Below, piece after piece: positions 1 to 5,522 of a stretch of DNA of 7,161 bases. The stretch's first letter is position 1, and the number at the start of each line of letters is the position of its first letter. The translations under genes and the position numbers were made by a program. Source of the stretch: Bdellovibrio sp. ZAP7 (GTDB taxonomy: Bacteria > Bacteroidota > Bacteroidia > Flavobacteriales > Flavobacteriaceae); the NCBI GenBank assembly GCA_943324165.2, contig CALPKO020000065.1, positions 1 through 7,161 on the forward strand, given 5' to 3'. A model generated the notes under the pieces. The model saw nothing but the letters and a program-made list of their open reading frames with translations, had not been told where the DNA came from and did not search any database.

Positions 1-93
1 AACAAATCTGCTGCTGGAGTTTCAACTGGAGACATTACTAATGCAGGCGGAGCAACAGATGCTGTGGTAAGTTATCCGATAATTGTTGAATAA
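1..93 (+). CDS. C-terminal fragment of an unidentified protein
   Basis: Only the last 30 codons and the TAA stop (91-93) are inside the window; the gene begins upstream. The visible tail is rich in Gly, Ala, Thr and Ser and ends in a hydrophobic, beta-prone stretch, S-Y-P-I-I-V-E. I do not recognise the family. That this is real coding sequence is supported by the open frame from base 1, by codon choice and composition that look coding rather than intergenic, and above all by the strong rho-independent hairpin that starts 23 nt after the stop. The composition could fit the end of a secreted or repeat-type beta protein, but that is a guess. The gene is convergent with the Lnb-like gene at 264-1400. 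Confidence 0.6.
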   Translation, partial: NKSAAGVSTGDITNAGGATDAVVSYPIIVE

Positions 94-115
94 ATTTTCA
101 ATTCTCTATAAAACC

Positions 116-152
116 AAAACCTCGTTTAAAAACTTTTAAACGAGGTTTTTTT
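116..152 (+). terminator. Rho-independent terminator, probably bidirectional
   Basis: A perfect 15-bp inverted repeat is present: AAAACCTCGTTTAAA at 116-130 and its exact reverse complement at 135-149, with the 4-nt loop AACT. The right arm runs into a T tract ending at 152. It begins 23 nt after the stop of the plus-strand gene ending at 93, the expected place for its terminator. On the minus strand the stem is followed by GGTTTTGGTTTTA, so it could also stop transcripts from the convergent Lnb-like gene, whose stop lies about 110 nt away. Positions 153-263 hold AT-rich sequence in which I see nothing else. Confidence 0.9.
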
Positions 153-263
153 AGATTTTATTTGTCATAAATACCTATAAATAAAATATATATAATCACT
201 TCAATAAGTTGCCAGGATTTTTAGGTTTAGTATGTTTACTATAGCAGAAAAATAAAAAAAAAC

Positions 264-1400
264 TTACTTTAAGACATAAACCCGTCTTAACAAAATAGCA
301 TTAGCAAGAATAAAAGGAATAAACATCAAAAAGTGCACTTCGTTAACCAATAACAAAACGTAAATCAGTAGTATTCCCAATATTACAAGAACTGTTTTTC
401 GAACAAGTTGCAAATTATTATTGACAATAAAATAAACCAAAAACAAATACAAAGGATTAAACAAAAGGATGTTGATATTGAACGATAATTCATTATGCAA
501 CGAAATAAATCCCACCGTAAAAAGGAAAATGCCTAAAATCCCATTTAAAACCCAATAAGTTAAATAAACTGGTTTTTTATTGATAAATGCAACGCAAGCC
601 AAAACCAATACATAAAGCATCCAACTGTTAGTTATAGAAAAAGACGTTTCAGGAGCACTTTTGATGTTAACAATGTCAGTTTTGTTGCACAAAACTTGGT
701 TATTGTTTTTAGATTTTTTTATGCCTTCCATCAATTGCAGAGGCAAAAAAATATGGTCGAAATCTTTATCGGTTTTTGAACCAAACATAATATTGATGCC
801 TAAATTTTCATAAAAATGACTATTCAAATAACCGTATAAAATAGTGCGGTTTGTTTTTTCGGCATCGCTAATTTTGGTATTGATGGGCGAAGTAAGATTC
901 TTATTTAAAACATCAACAATCATCGTGGTGCAATTCCTATCGATGAATTTGTAAGTATAAAACTTTTTATCGGAAGCTAATACTGCATTTAACTCATCAA
1001 AAATCTTTTGTTTTTGAACGTCAGATAAATTTAGTTTTTGTTCATAAACCCCTCTTTGAAAATAGATGTATTCTGCCAAAAAATCTTCGTATTTGTCTAC
1101 TGCAACAAAATATTTTAAATCTCCTTTTACGAATTTCAAGTAGAAGTTAGGTGTTGCAAAATCAAAATAGCCATAATTAAAAACAGCATCTATGCGATTT
1201 TCAGGATCAGCAAAACGCAAAGCCGTGTGTCCAAAAAGCGAGTACAATTCATCGCCCGAACCGCAAGTCAAAACACTCACGGTTGCGTTTGGCGACAATG
1301 TTTGACCAAAATTCTTGTTGGTGCTTAAAAGAAATAGGGTTAAAAGTATAACCGTTTTTAGTTTTTTTAAAAAATGAAAAGGATTTGAAACTAAAAACAT
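264..1400 (-). CDS. Lnb-type lipoprotein N-acyltransferase candidate (DUF4105 periplasmic domain plus C-terminal membrane domain)
   Basis: A 378-residue protein. Residues about 13-30 form an N-terminal hydrophobic segment (signal peptide or anchor). A periplasmic domain of the Lnb N-terminal/DUF4105 type spans about 38-225. At least five hydrophobic helices follow (about 258-274, 279-299, 308-326, 335-352, 356-372), matching the domain order of Bacteroidota Lnb-like proteins. Candidate catalytic residues are His58 in F-G-H-T-A-L-R and Cys157 in D-R-N-C-T-T, a Cys/His pair like that of thiol acyltransferases or NlpC/P60-like folds; Cys46 is also on the periplasmic side. From family knowledge, members from Bacteroides were linked to N-acylation of outer-membrane lipoproteins in place of Lnt. 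That this copy does so is inference. It lies 67 nt downstream of the PorV-like gene on the same strand and I see no TAnnTTTG promoter in between, so co-transcription is likely. The ATG at 1400 gives a sensible signal sequence. Family assignment is firm; activity is less so. Confidence 0.82.
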   Translation of the reverse strand: MFLVSNPFHFLKKLKTVILLTLFLLSTNKNFGQTLSPNATVSVLTCGSGDELYSLFGHTALRFADPENRIDAVFNYGYFDFATPNFYLKFVKGDLKYFVAVDKYEDFLAEYIYFQRGVYEQKLNLSDVQKQKIFDELNAVLASDKKFYTYKFIDRNCTTMIVDVLNKNLTSPINTKISDAEKTNRTILYGYLNSHFYENLGINIMFGSKTDKDFDHIFLPLQLMEGIKKSKNNNQVLCNKTDIVNIKSAPETSFSITNSWMLYVLVLACVAFINKKPVYLTYWVLNGILGIFLFTVGFISLHNELSFNINILLFNPLYLFLVYFIVNNNLQLVRKTVLVILGILLIYVLLLVNEVHFLMFIPFILANAILLRRVYVLK

Positions 1401-1430
1401 AAAAACTAATATTTGAATTTTGTTATTGTA

Positions 1431-1464
1431 ATTGCTATTGCCATTGCTATTGCCATTGCTATTG
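1431..1464. repeat. 12-bp tandem repeat, about 2.8 copies
   Basis: The unit ATTGCTATTGCC occurs at 1431-1442 and 1443-1454, and a 10-bp partial copy at 1455-1464. A degenerate ATTG-rich stretch precedes it at about 1421-1430. Within the unit there is a 6-bp near-repeat (ATTGCT/ATTGCC). It starts 3 nt after the stop codon of the PorV-like gene (in minus-strand direction) and fills half of the gap before the Lnb-like start at 1400. Short tandem arrays of this kind can change copy number by slippage. Confidence 0.85.
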
Positions 1465-1467
1465 AAA

Positions 1468-2538
1468 TTATCTTCTAAATATCCCTAAATCCACTTTCAC
1501 AGAAAAAATATTAGAATACAATGCCGCACTTTGGTTGCCCAAATCGGTCAACGCATAATCTATTTGAATCCCTCGATATTTGAATCCCAATCCGATATTG
1601 GGTTGAAAACCAATCCTCTTTGTGTTATCAATTTGTGTAATGTTTTGAAAATTGCCAACACCAGTTCGTAAAAAAGCCAAATCGTTGTAACCAAATTCAA
1701 ATCCCAAAGCAGGGTCAATACTAATGCCTTTTGTAGAAAATATATCGTTTGATTGTTCAAACCTCATGTTCAAATTATAAGCGGCTAGCAGACTTGTGTC
1801 GTTGTGAAATTCAAATTTTTTGCTCATTCCAAGTTGCAGTTTTGGCAAAGTAATTTCGGTGCTTTCTGGCAACGTTTGGTTTTGCCCCGGAATGGCATCG
1901 GCAATTTTTTTGTATTCTTTTTCATCAATACTCCAAACGTTATAGGTGGTAGAAATGTCGCGCACCATTAACCCGATTTGCCAATCGTTGCGTTCAAATT
2001 GAAGCCCGAAATCAAAGCCAAATCCCCAAGAATTAGCAAATTTACCGATAATACGGCGAATAATTTTGGCATTTACGCCATATTGAAATCCCTGCAATTT
2101 AAGTTTTCTGGCATAAGAAAACGTAAATCCGTAGTCTGCAGTAGAAAACAAACTAATTCTATTGTAATCGATATTGCCTTGGCTGTCGATAAGTTGTGTT
2201 GTATTCAAAATATTATCTACTCCAAATCGTATCATCGAAATGCCAAAAGCGCTATTTGCGTCAATATTTTTGGCGTAAGCCGCATAATCGTATTGGGCAA
2301 TATTGGCAAAATAGCTGGCGTGCATCAAAGCCACTTGATTGCCTTCAATGCGCATCAAACCTGCTGGATTCCAATAGCCCGCATTTACATCATTTGTGCT
2401 TGAAACGAGAGCATTCGACATTCCTAAAGCAGCCGCGTCGACACCAATATTCATAAATTCATTGGAATATTTCCTGATGGATTGACCAAAAGTCGCAACT
2501 GAAATTAATAAGAAAGCGATGAATGAATTTTTTTTCAA
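1468..2538 (-). CDS. PorV/PorQ-family outer-membrane beta-barrel protein, probable PorV2-like type IX secretion component
   Basis: A 356-residue protein with a Sec signal peptide (M-K-K, hydrophobic core about 5-16, T-F-G-Q at 16-19) followed by the family's N-terminal hallmark at residues 30-61, which includes A-A-A-L-G-M, a T-N-D segment and W-N-P-A-G-L. The remainder alternates short polar/aromatic strands typical of a FadL-like barrel. PorV and its paralogues work with the SprA translocon and cell-surface attachment machinery of the type IX secretion system; some flavobacterial paralogues are annotated PorV2. The start is TTG (2538-2536): an in-frame TAA lies two codons upstream and the next Met is residue 29, which would remove the signal peptide, so TTG is essentially forced. 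It is the first gene of a pair with the Lnb-like gene and divergent from pssA. The exact paralogue and role are inferred; a general PorV/PorQ or UPF0164-type barrel is the safe assignment. Confidence 0.82.
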   Translation of the reverse strand: MKKNSFIAFLLISVATFGQSIRKYSNEFMNIGVDAAALGMSNALVSSTNDVNAGYWNPAGLMRIEGNQVALMHASYFANIAQYDYAAYAKNIDANSAFGISMIRFGVDNILNTTQLIDSQGNIDYNRISLFSTADYGFTFSYARKLKLQGFQYGVNAKIIRRIIGKFANSWGFGFDFGLQFERNDWQIGLMVRDISTTYNVWSIDEKEYKKIADAIPGQNQTLPESTEITLPKLQLGMSKKFEFHNDTSLLAAYNLNMRFEQSNDIFSTKGISIDPALGFEFGYNDLAFLRTGVGNFQNITQIDNTKRIGFQPNIGLGFKYRGIQIDYALTDLGNQSAALYSNIFSVKVDLGIFRR

Positions 2539-2553
2539 TGCAAATTAATTTTT

Positions 2554-2569
2554 ACAAACTAAAGTTTGT
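2554..2569. repeat. Short inverted repeat in the leader of the PorV-like gene
   Basis: ACAAACT (2554-2560) and AGTTTGT (2563-2569) are perfect reverse complements around a 2-nt centre. The palindrome sits 15 nt upstream of the TTG start, between the candidate -7 elements and the coding sequence. It could be an operator or a small leader hairpin near the ribosome-binding region. No regulator can be named from the sequence. Confidence 0.45.
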
Positions 2570-2612
2570 TTGTGGGTCAAAAATATAAATTATATACGAG
2601 CAAATCGGATTG

Positions 2613-2620
2613 CAAAGATA
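2613..2620 (-). promoter_or_regulatory. Candidate Bacteroidota -7 promoter element for the PorV-like gene
   Basis: On the minus strand this reads TATCTTTG, followed by C, an exact match to the TAnnTTTG element of Bacteroidota primary-sigma promoters. It would give a leader of roughly 65-70 nt. No well-spaced TTG -33 element is visible. A second match, TATTTTTG on the minus strand at 2578-2585, lies closer to the gene, with a TTTG at 2604-2601 only 15 nt upstream of it, and is an alternative. Confidence 0.4.
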
Positions 2621-2691
2621 AATAAATAGCAAACAATTTACTTCTGTTAAAAATCTCTATAAAAAACGCAGTCGACTTTCACTTATTGTAT

Positions 2692-2699
2692 TAAATTTG
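2692..2699 (+). promoter_or_regulatory. Candidate Bacteroidota -7 promoter element for pssA
   Basis: TAAATTTG matches the TAnnTTTG consensus and lies 25 nt before the pssA ATG, implying a very short leader, which is common in flavobacteria. I see no convincing TTG -33 element at the usual distance, so the call rests on one motif in AT-rich sequence and could be chance. Confidence 0.35.
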
Positions 2700-2724
2700 T
2701 TTTTTTTAATCAACGCTACATTTC

Positions 2725-3432
2725 ATGAATTTTAAAAAGCACATACCCAATTTAATCACACTTTTAAACCTTTTTTGCGGTTGTATTGCAATTGTTTTTG
2801 CTTTTCAAAGAGATTTTGAAATGGCTTTTTTCTTTGTGTGTTTAGGTATTTTTTTAGATTTCTTCGATGGATTTTTTGCACGACTTTTTAAGGTTTCAAG
2901 TCCCTTAGGTTTGCAATTGGATTCTTTAGCAGACATGGTAACGAGTGGCGTTGTGCCTGGAACCATAATGTATTTTATGTTGAAATCCAGCTCGGGCATG
3001 ACCGAAACCAATTTATTGCCGTTTTTGGGATTTATAGTAACGTTGGGTTCTTGTTTTCGATTGGCCAATTTCAATATTGACGAACGCCAAACTGATTCTT
3101 TTATTGGATTACCAACGCCAGCCAACGCGCTTTTTATATTAAGTTTACCTTTGATTTTAAAATATTCTGATAGCATAATTGCTTTAGAATTATTGACCAA
3201 CCATGCGTTTTTATTGCTAATTACTTTATTAAGTGCTTATGTTTTAAATGCAGAAATTCCGTTGTTTTCGCTAAAAATTAAAAAAATGAATTTTGCTGAC
3301 AACAAACTTCAAATCTTTTTTCTTTTATTTTCCGTTTTACTGATTGTCCTTTTTCAATATTTAGGAATGGCACTTTCCATTTTGTGCTACGTTTTGCTGT
3401 CTGTTCTTATTAATAAATTTCAGAAAAAATAG
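2725..3432 (+). CDS. pssA: CDP-diacylglycerol--serine O-phosphatidyltransferase (phosphatidylserine synthase)
   Basis: An integral inner-membrane enzyme that transfers the phosphatidyl group from CDP-diacylglycerol to L-serine, making phosphatidylserine, the precursor of phosphatidylethanolamine. The CDP-alcohol phosphatidyltransferase signature is complete: Asp45, Asp48-Gly49, Ala52-Arg53, Gly62, Asp66 and Asp70 fit D-x2-D-G-x2-A-R-x8-G-x3-D-x3-D, whose four Asp residues bind metal. Subfamily features of membrane-type PssA follow: F-R-L-A-N-F-N at 111-117 and G-L-P-T-P-A at 128-133. Several hydrophobic helices fill the rest, and 235 residues is normal for this type-II PssA. The ATG at 2725 places the first helix right after a short basic N-terminus. 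The GH25 gene starts 4 nt after the TAG stop, so the two form an operon. The upstream neighbour is divergent. Confidence 0.93.
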   Translation: MNFKKHIPNLITLLNLFCGCIAIVFAFQRDFEMAFFFVCLGIFLDFFDGFFARLFKVSSPLGLQLDSLADMVTSGVVPGTIMYFMLKSSSGMTETNLLPFLGFIVTLGSCFRLANFNIDERQTDSFIGLPTPANALFILSLPLILKYSDSIIALELLTNHAFLLLITLLSAYVLNAEIPLFSLKIKKMNFADNKLQIFFLLFSVLLIVLFQYLGMALSILCYVLLSVLINKFQKK

Positions 3433-3436
3433 GTGA

Positions 3437-4303
3437 GTGGCTAGAAAAATCATTAGAAGAAAAGCAATTGGTCCCGCTAGAAAAAAGAAAAAAGACAGTT
3501 TTTTAGTGAGAAAACTAAAATTATTTGGGCTAGTTCTTGGAATTGTTTTATTGCTTTTTTCAGTTGCTTATCATTATCGAGAAGGATTGGCTTACTATTT
3601 TAGTTATAAAACGGAAAAAGTTTTAAAACAAGAACAAAAAGCTAGAAAACTGGCAATCATCAGAAATTTTCAAATTCTTTCTAAACACAAAAACAAAGCC
3701 ATCGGAATTGATGTTTCAGAATACCAAGGAAATATAGATTGGCCCAAAGTAAAATGGATAGATTACGACTATGAAATTAATTTTGTTTTGATTCGTGCAA
3801 CTGCAGGAAACGATAGAGTAGATGCACAATTTGAGAAGAATTGGGAAAATCTTAAAAGAAAAAAAATGATTCGTGGCGCTTATCATTATTATCGTCCGAA
3901 CGAAAATTCTTTACAGCAAGCCAATTTTTTTATCAAAAATGTAAAACTTAAAAAAGGAGATTTACCGCCGGTTCTAGATATCGAAAAATTGCCTAAAAAT
4001 CAATCATTAGACAGTTTGAAGGTCGGTTTGAAACGTTGGCTTGTGAGGGTCGAAAATTATTATGGCATAAAACCTATTATCTATTCTGGTGATAAATATT
4101 TCACTACTTTTTTAGAAAAACAATTTTCAGATTACACTTTTTGGATTGCCAATTACAGTGTTTTCGATGAAAAAATAGATAAAAGCTGGCAGTTTTGGCA
4201 ATTTACCGAAAACGCAAATGTTGACGGAATAAAGGGAAATGTGGATTTGAATATTTTTAATGGTACCAAAAACCAATTAAAATACCTCACGATTGGGAAT
4301 TGA
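3437..4303 (+). CDS. Membrane-anchored glycoside hydrolase family 25 muramidase (lysozyme)
   Basis: A 288-residue type II membrane protein. It has a strongly basic cytoplasmic tail (residues 1-28, about half Lys/Arg, including a run of four Lys at 16-19), one transmembrane helix at about 29-45, a short charged linker, then a GH25 domain at about 86-285. Expected acidic active-site residues are present: Asp92 in G-I-D-V-S-E-Y-Q-G, Asp181 and Glu183 in P-P-V-L-D-I-E, and Asp270 in G-N-V-D-L-N. The family cleaves the MurNAc-GlcNAc beta-1,4 bond of peptidoglycan; here it would act from the periplasmic face of the inner membrane. The start is GTG at 3437: an in-frame TGA lies directly upstream and the next Met is residue 144, inside the domain. 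It follows pssA after 4 nt, so is probably co-transcribed. Its TGA stop is immediately adjacent to the lptB stop on the other strand. Substrate and cellular role (wall remodelling versus defence) are inferred. Confidence 0.9.
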   Translation: MARKIIRRKAIGPARKKKKDSFLVRKLKLFGLVLGIVLLLFSVAYHYREGLAYYFSYKTEKVLKQEQKARKLAIIRNFQILSKHKNKAIGIDVSEYQGNIDWPKVKWIDYDYEINFVLIRATAGNDRVDAQFEKNWENLKRKKMIRGAYHYYRPNENSLQQANFFIKNVKLKKGDLPPVLDIEKLPKNQSLDSLKVGLKRWLVRVENYYGIKPIIYSGDKYFTTFLEKQFSDYTFWIANYSVFDEKIDKSWQFWQFTENANVDGIKGNVDLNIFNGTKNQLKYLTIGN

Positions 4304-4321
4304 TTAGAATTCTAATTTTTT
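4303..4321 (+). terminator. Possible weak terminator at the tail-to-tail junction of the GH25 gene and lptB
   Basis: The perfect 14-bp palindrome ATTAGAATTCTAAT (4303-4316) is followed by a T run to 4321. It could fold as a 5-bp stem with an AATT loop. It overlaps the last base of the GH25 stop and the whole lptB stop codon. The stem is short and AT-rich, so termination strength is doubtful. It is the only hairpin-plus-T-tract candidate at this junction. Confidence 0.3.
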
Positions 4322-5044
4322 CTTTCTTAATTCAAAATTCTGCCCTAAATAAACACGTCTAACCATTTCATCTTGCACTAATTCTTCAGGAACGCCCGCT
4401 TTTAGAATGCCGCCTTCAAACATCAAATAGGTTTTATCGGTAATCGCCAAAGTTTCTTGAACGTTGTGATCGGTAATTAAGATGCCAATATTTTTGTTCT
4501 TGAGCTGTGCCACAATCCGTTGAATATCTTCCACCGCAACAGGATCAACTCCGGCAAAAGGTTCGTCTAATAAAATGAATTTTGGATCAGTAGCTAAGCA
4601 ACGGGCAATTTCGGTTCTTCGGCGTTCTCCACCCGAAAGTAAATCGCCACGGTTAGTGCGAATATGCTCTAAACTAAATTCGTCGATCAACAATTCCATT
4701 TTCGCAATTTGCTCTTCTTTAGAGAGTTTGGTCAGCTGTAAAACACTCAAAATATTGTCTTCAATACTTAGTTTTCTAAAAACAGAAGCTTCTTGTGCTA
4801 AATAGCCAATGCCTTTTTGCGCACGTTTGTACATCGGATAATCCGTAATATTGAAATCGTCTAGGTAGATATTTCCAGCATTTGGCTTCACTAAACCGAC
4901 AATCATGTAAAACGAAGTGGTTTTTCCTGCTCCATTCGGCCCAAGCAAACCCACAATTTCTCCTTGGTTTACTTCAACAGAAATGCCTTTTACAACGCTT
5001 CTTCCTTTGTATGTTTTTACTAAATTTTCGGCTCTTAAGATCAT
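4304..5044 (-). CDS. lptB: LPS export ABC transporter ATP-binding protein LptB
   Basis: A cytoplasmic ATPase that, as a dimer with LptF and LptG, extracts LPS from the inner membrane and drives it across the Lpt bridge. All ABC motifs are in order: Walker A G-P-N-G-A-G-K-T-T (35-43), Q-loop Gln84 in Y-L-A-Q-E, signature L-S-G-G-E (136-140), Walker B F-I-L-L-D-E (156-161) with catalytic Glu161, D-loop region G-V-D (165-167) and switch His193. LptB-specific traits are the G-x-G-Y-L-x-Q-E-x-S-V-F segment (78-89) and R-R-R-T-E-I-A-R after the signature. At 246 residues it is close to the usual length of about 240. It is the last gene of the minus-strand series, 133 bp after the AhpD-like gene, and ends exactly against the GH25 gene. 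Together with the KdsD-type isomerase in the same series it points to LPS biogenesis. No lptA, lptC or lptFG lies within the window. Confidence 0.95.
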   Translation of the reverse strand: MILRAENLVKTYKGRSVVKGISVEVNQGEIVGLLGPNGAGKTTSFYMIVGLVKPNAGNIYLDDFNITDYPMYKRAQKGIGYLAQEASVFRKLSIEDNILSVLQLTKLSKEEQIAKMELLIDEFSLEHIRTNRGDLLSGGERRRTEIARCLATDPKFILLDEPFAGVDPVAVEDIQRIVAQLKNKNIGILITDHNVQETLAITDKTYLMFEGGILKAGVPEELVQDEMVRRVYLGQNFELRKKKLEF

Positions 5045-5048
5045 TTAA

Positions 5049-5183
5049 TTTGACAATTTGGTGATGAGATAATTAGATAATTTGCTAATGAGATAATTAG
5101 GTAATGAGATAATGGGAGAATATAATAATCGGAAAGTTATGTCTTTTAATTTTCTAATTTTCTAATTTTCAAATTCTCTAATT
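5049..5183. repeat. AT-rich intergenic repeat element with direct and inverted copies
   Basis: The left part carries three direct copies of ATGAGATAAT at 5064-5073, 5088-5097 and 5104-5113, the first two extended to ATGAGATAATTAG. The right part (about 5147-5183) is a run of TCTAATTT-like units. The two halves are roughly inverted: AATTAGATAATTTG at 5071-5084 matches the reverse complement of 5170-5183 at 13 of 14 positions. The right end overlaps the last codon and stop of the AhpD-like gene. It fills the whole gap between that gene and lptB. Similar low-complexity elements are, to my knowledge, common between flavobacterial genes. I see no TAnnTTTG promoter for lptB here. Confidence 0.7.
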
Positions 5184-5522
5184 GGCCTCCAAAGCTTCCC
5201 AAAATTCATAAGCTTTTCGCAAATGTGGAATTACAATTGTGCCGCCAACTAATGTCGCAACACTCATGGTTTCCATCATTTCTTCTTTGGTAACGCCCAA
5301 TTTGTAGGCAGTTTCTAAATGGTATTTAACACAATCATCGCAACGCAACACTGCCGAAGCAACCAATCCTAATAGTTCTTTCGTCTTGGTGTCTAATGCG
5401 CCATCGGAATAAGTGTTGGTGTCCAAATTGAAAATCCGCTTGATTACTTTGTTGTTGTCTTCCAACAATTTAGTATTCATTTTTTGGCGATAGTCGTTGA
5501 AATCTTTAACTAAGTTGCTCAT
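5178..5522 (-). CDS. Carboxymuconolactone decarboxylase / AhpD-like alkylhydroperoxidase-family protein
   Basis: A 114-residue cytoplasmic all-helical protein of the CMD/AhpD family. The AhpD-type redox motif E-x11-C-x2-C-x3-H is exactly satisfied by Glu49, Cys61, Cys64 and His68 (R-C-D-D-C-V-K-Y-H). In this family the CxxC pair supports peroxidase or disulfide-reductase activity with the Glu and His as proton relay; true gamma-carboxymuconolactone decarboxylases lack this pair, so a thiol-redox role is favoured over aromatic catabolism. No ahpC is visible nearby, so the reductant and substrate cannot be named. The ATG at 5522 lies inside tatC (17-nt overlap), indicating translational coupling with that gene. 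The stop codon lies within the downstream AT-rich repeat element, so the final residue or two may derive from it. Family assignment is secure; cellular function is open. Confidence 0.88.
   Translation of the reverse strand: MSNLVKDFNDYRQKMNTKLLEDNNKVIKRIFNLDTNTYSDGALDTKTKELLGLVASAVLRCDDCVKYHLETAYKLGVTKEEMMETMSVATLVGGTIVIPHLRKAYEFWEALEAN

Noticed and set aside
228..241. Small hairpin TAGTA/TACTA as terminator of the Lnb-like gene
   Set aside because: Only five AT-rich base pairs and no T tract on the minus-strand 3' side; the bidirectional hairpin at 116-152 is a better candidate.
1431..1464. CRISPR-like array
   Set aside because: The repeats are 12 bp, directly adjacent with no spacers, and there are fewer than three copies.
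1978..2403. 141-codon plus-strand open frame opposite the PorV-like gene
   Set aside because: It lies wholly antisense to a gene with signal peptide and family hallmark, shows no recognisable domain, and looks like a shadow of the real frame.
2805..3200. 131-codon minus-strand open frame opposite pssA
   Set aside because: pssA has a complete catalytic signature over the same bases; the antisense product is Lys/Ser-rich and unlike any family I know.
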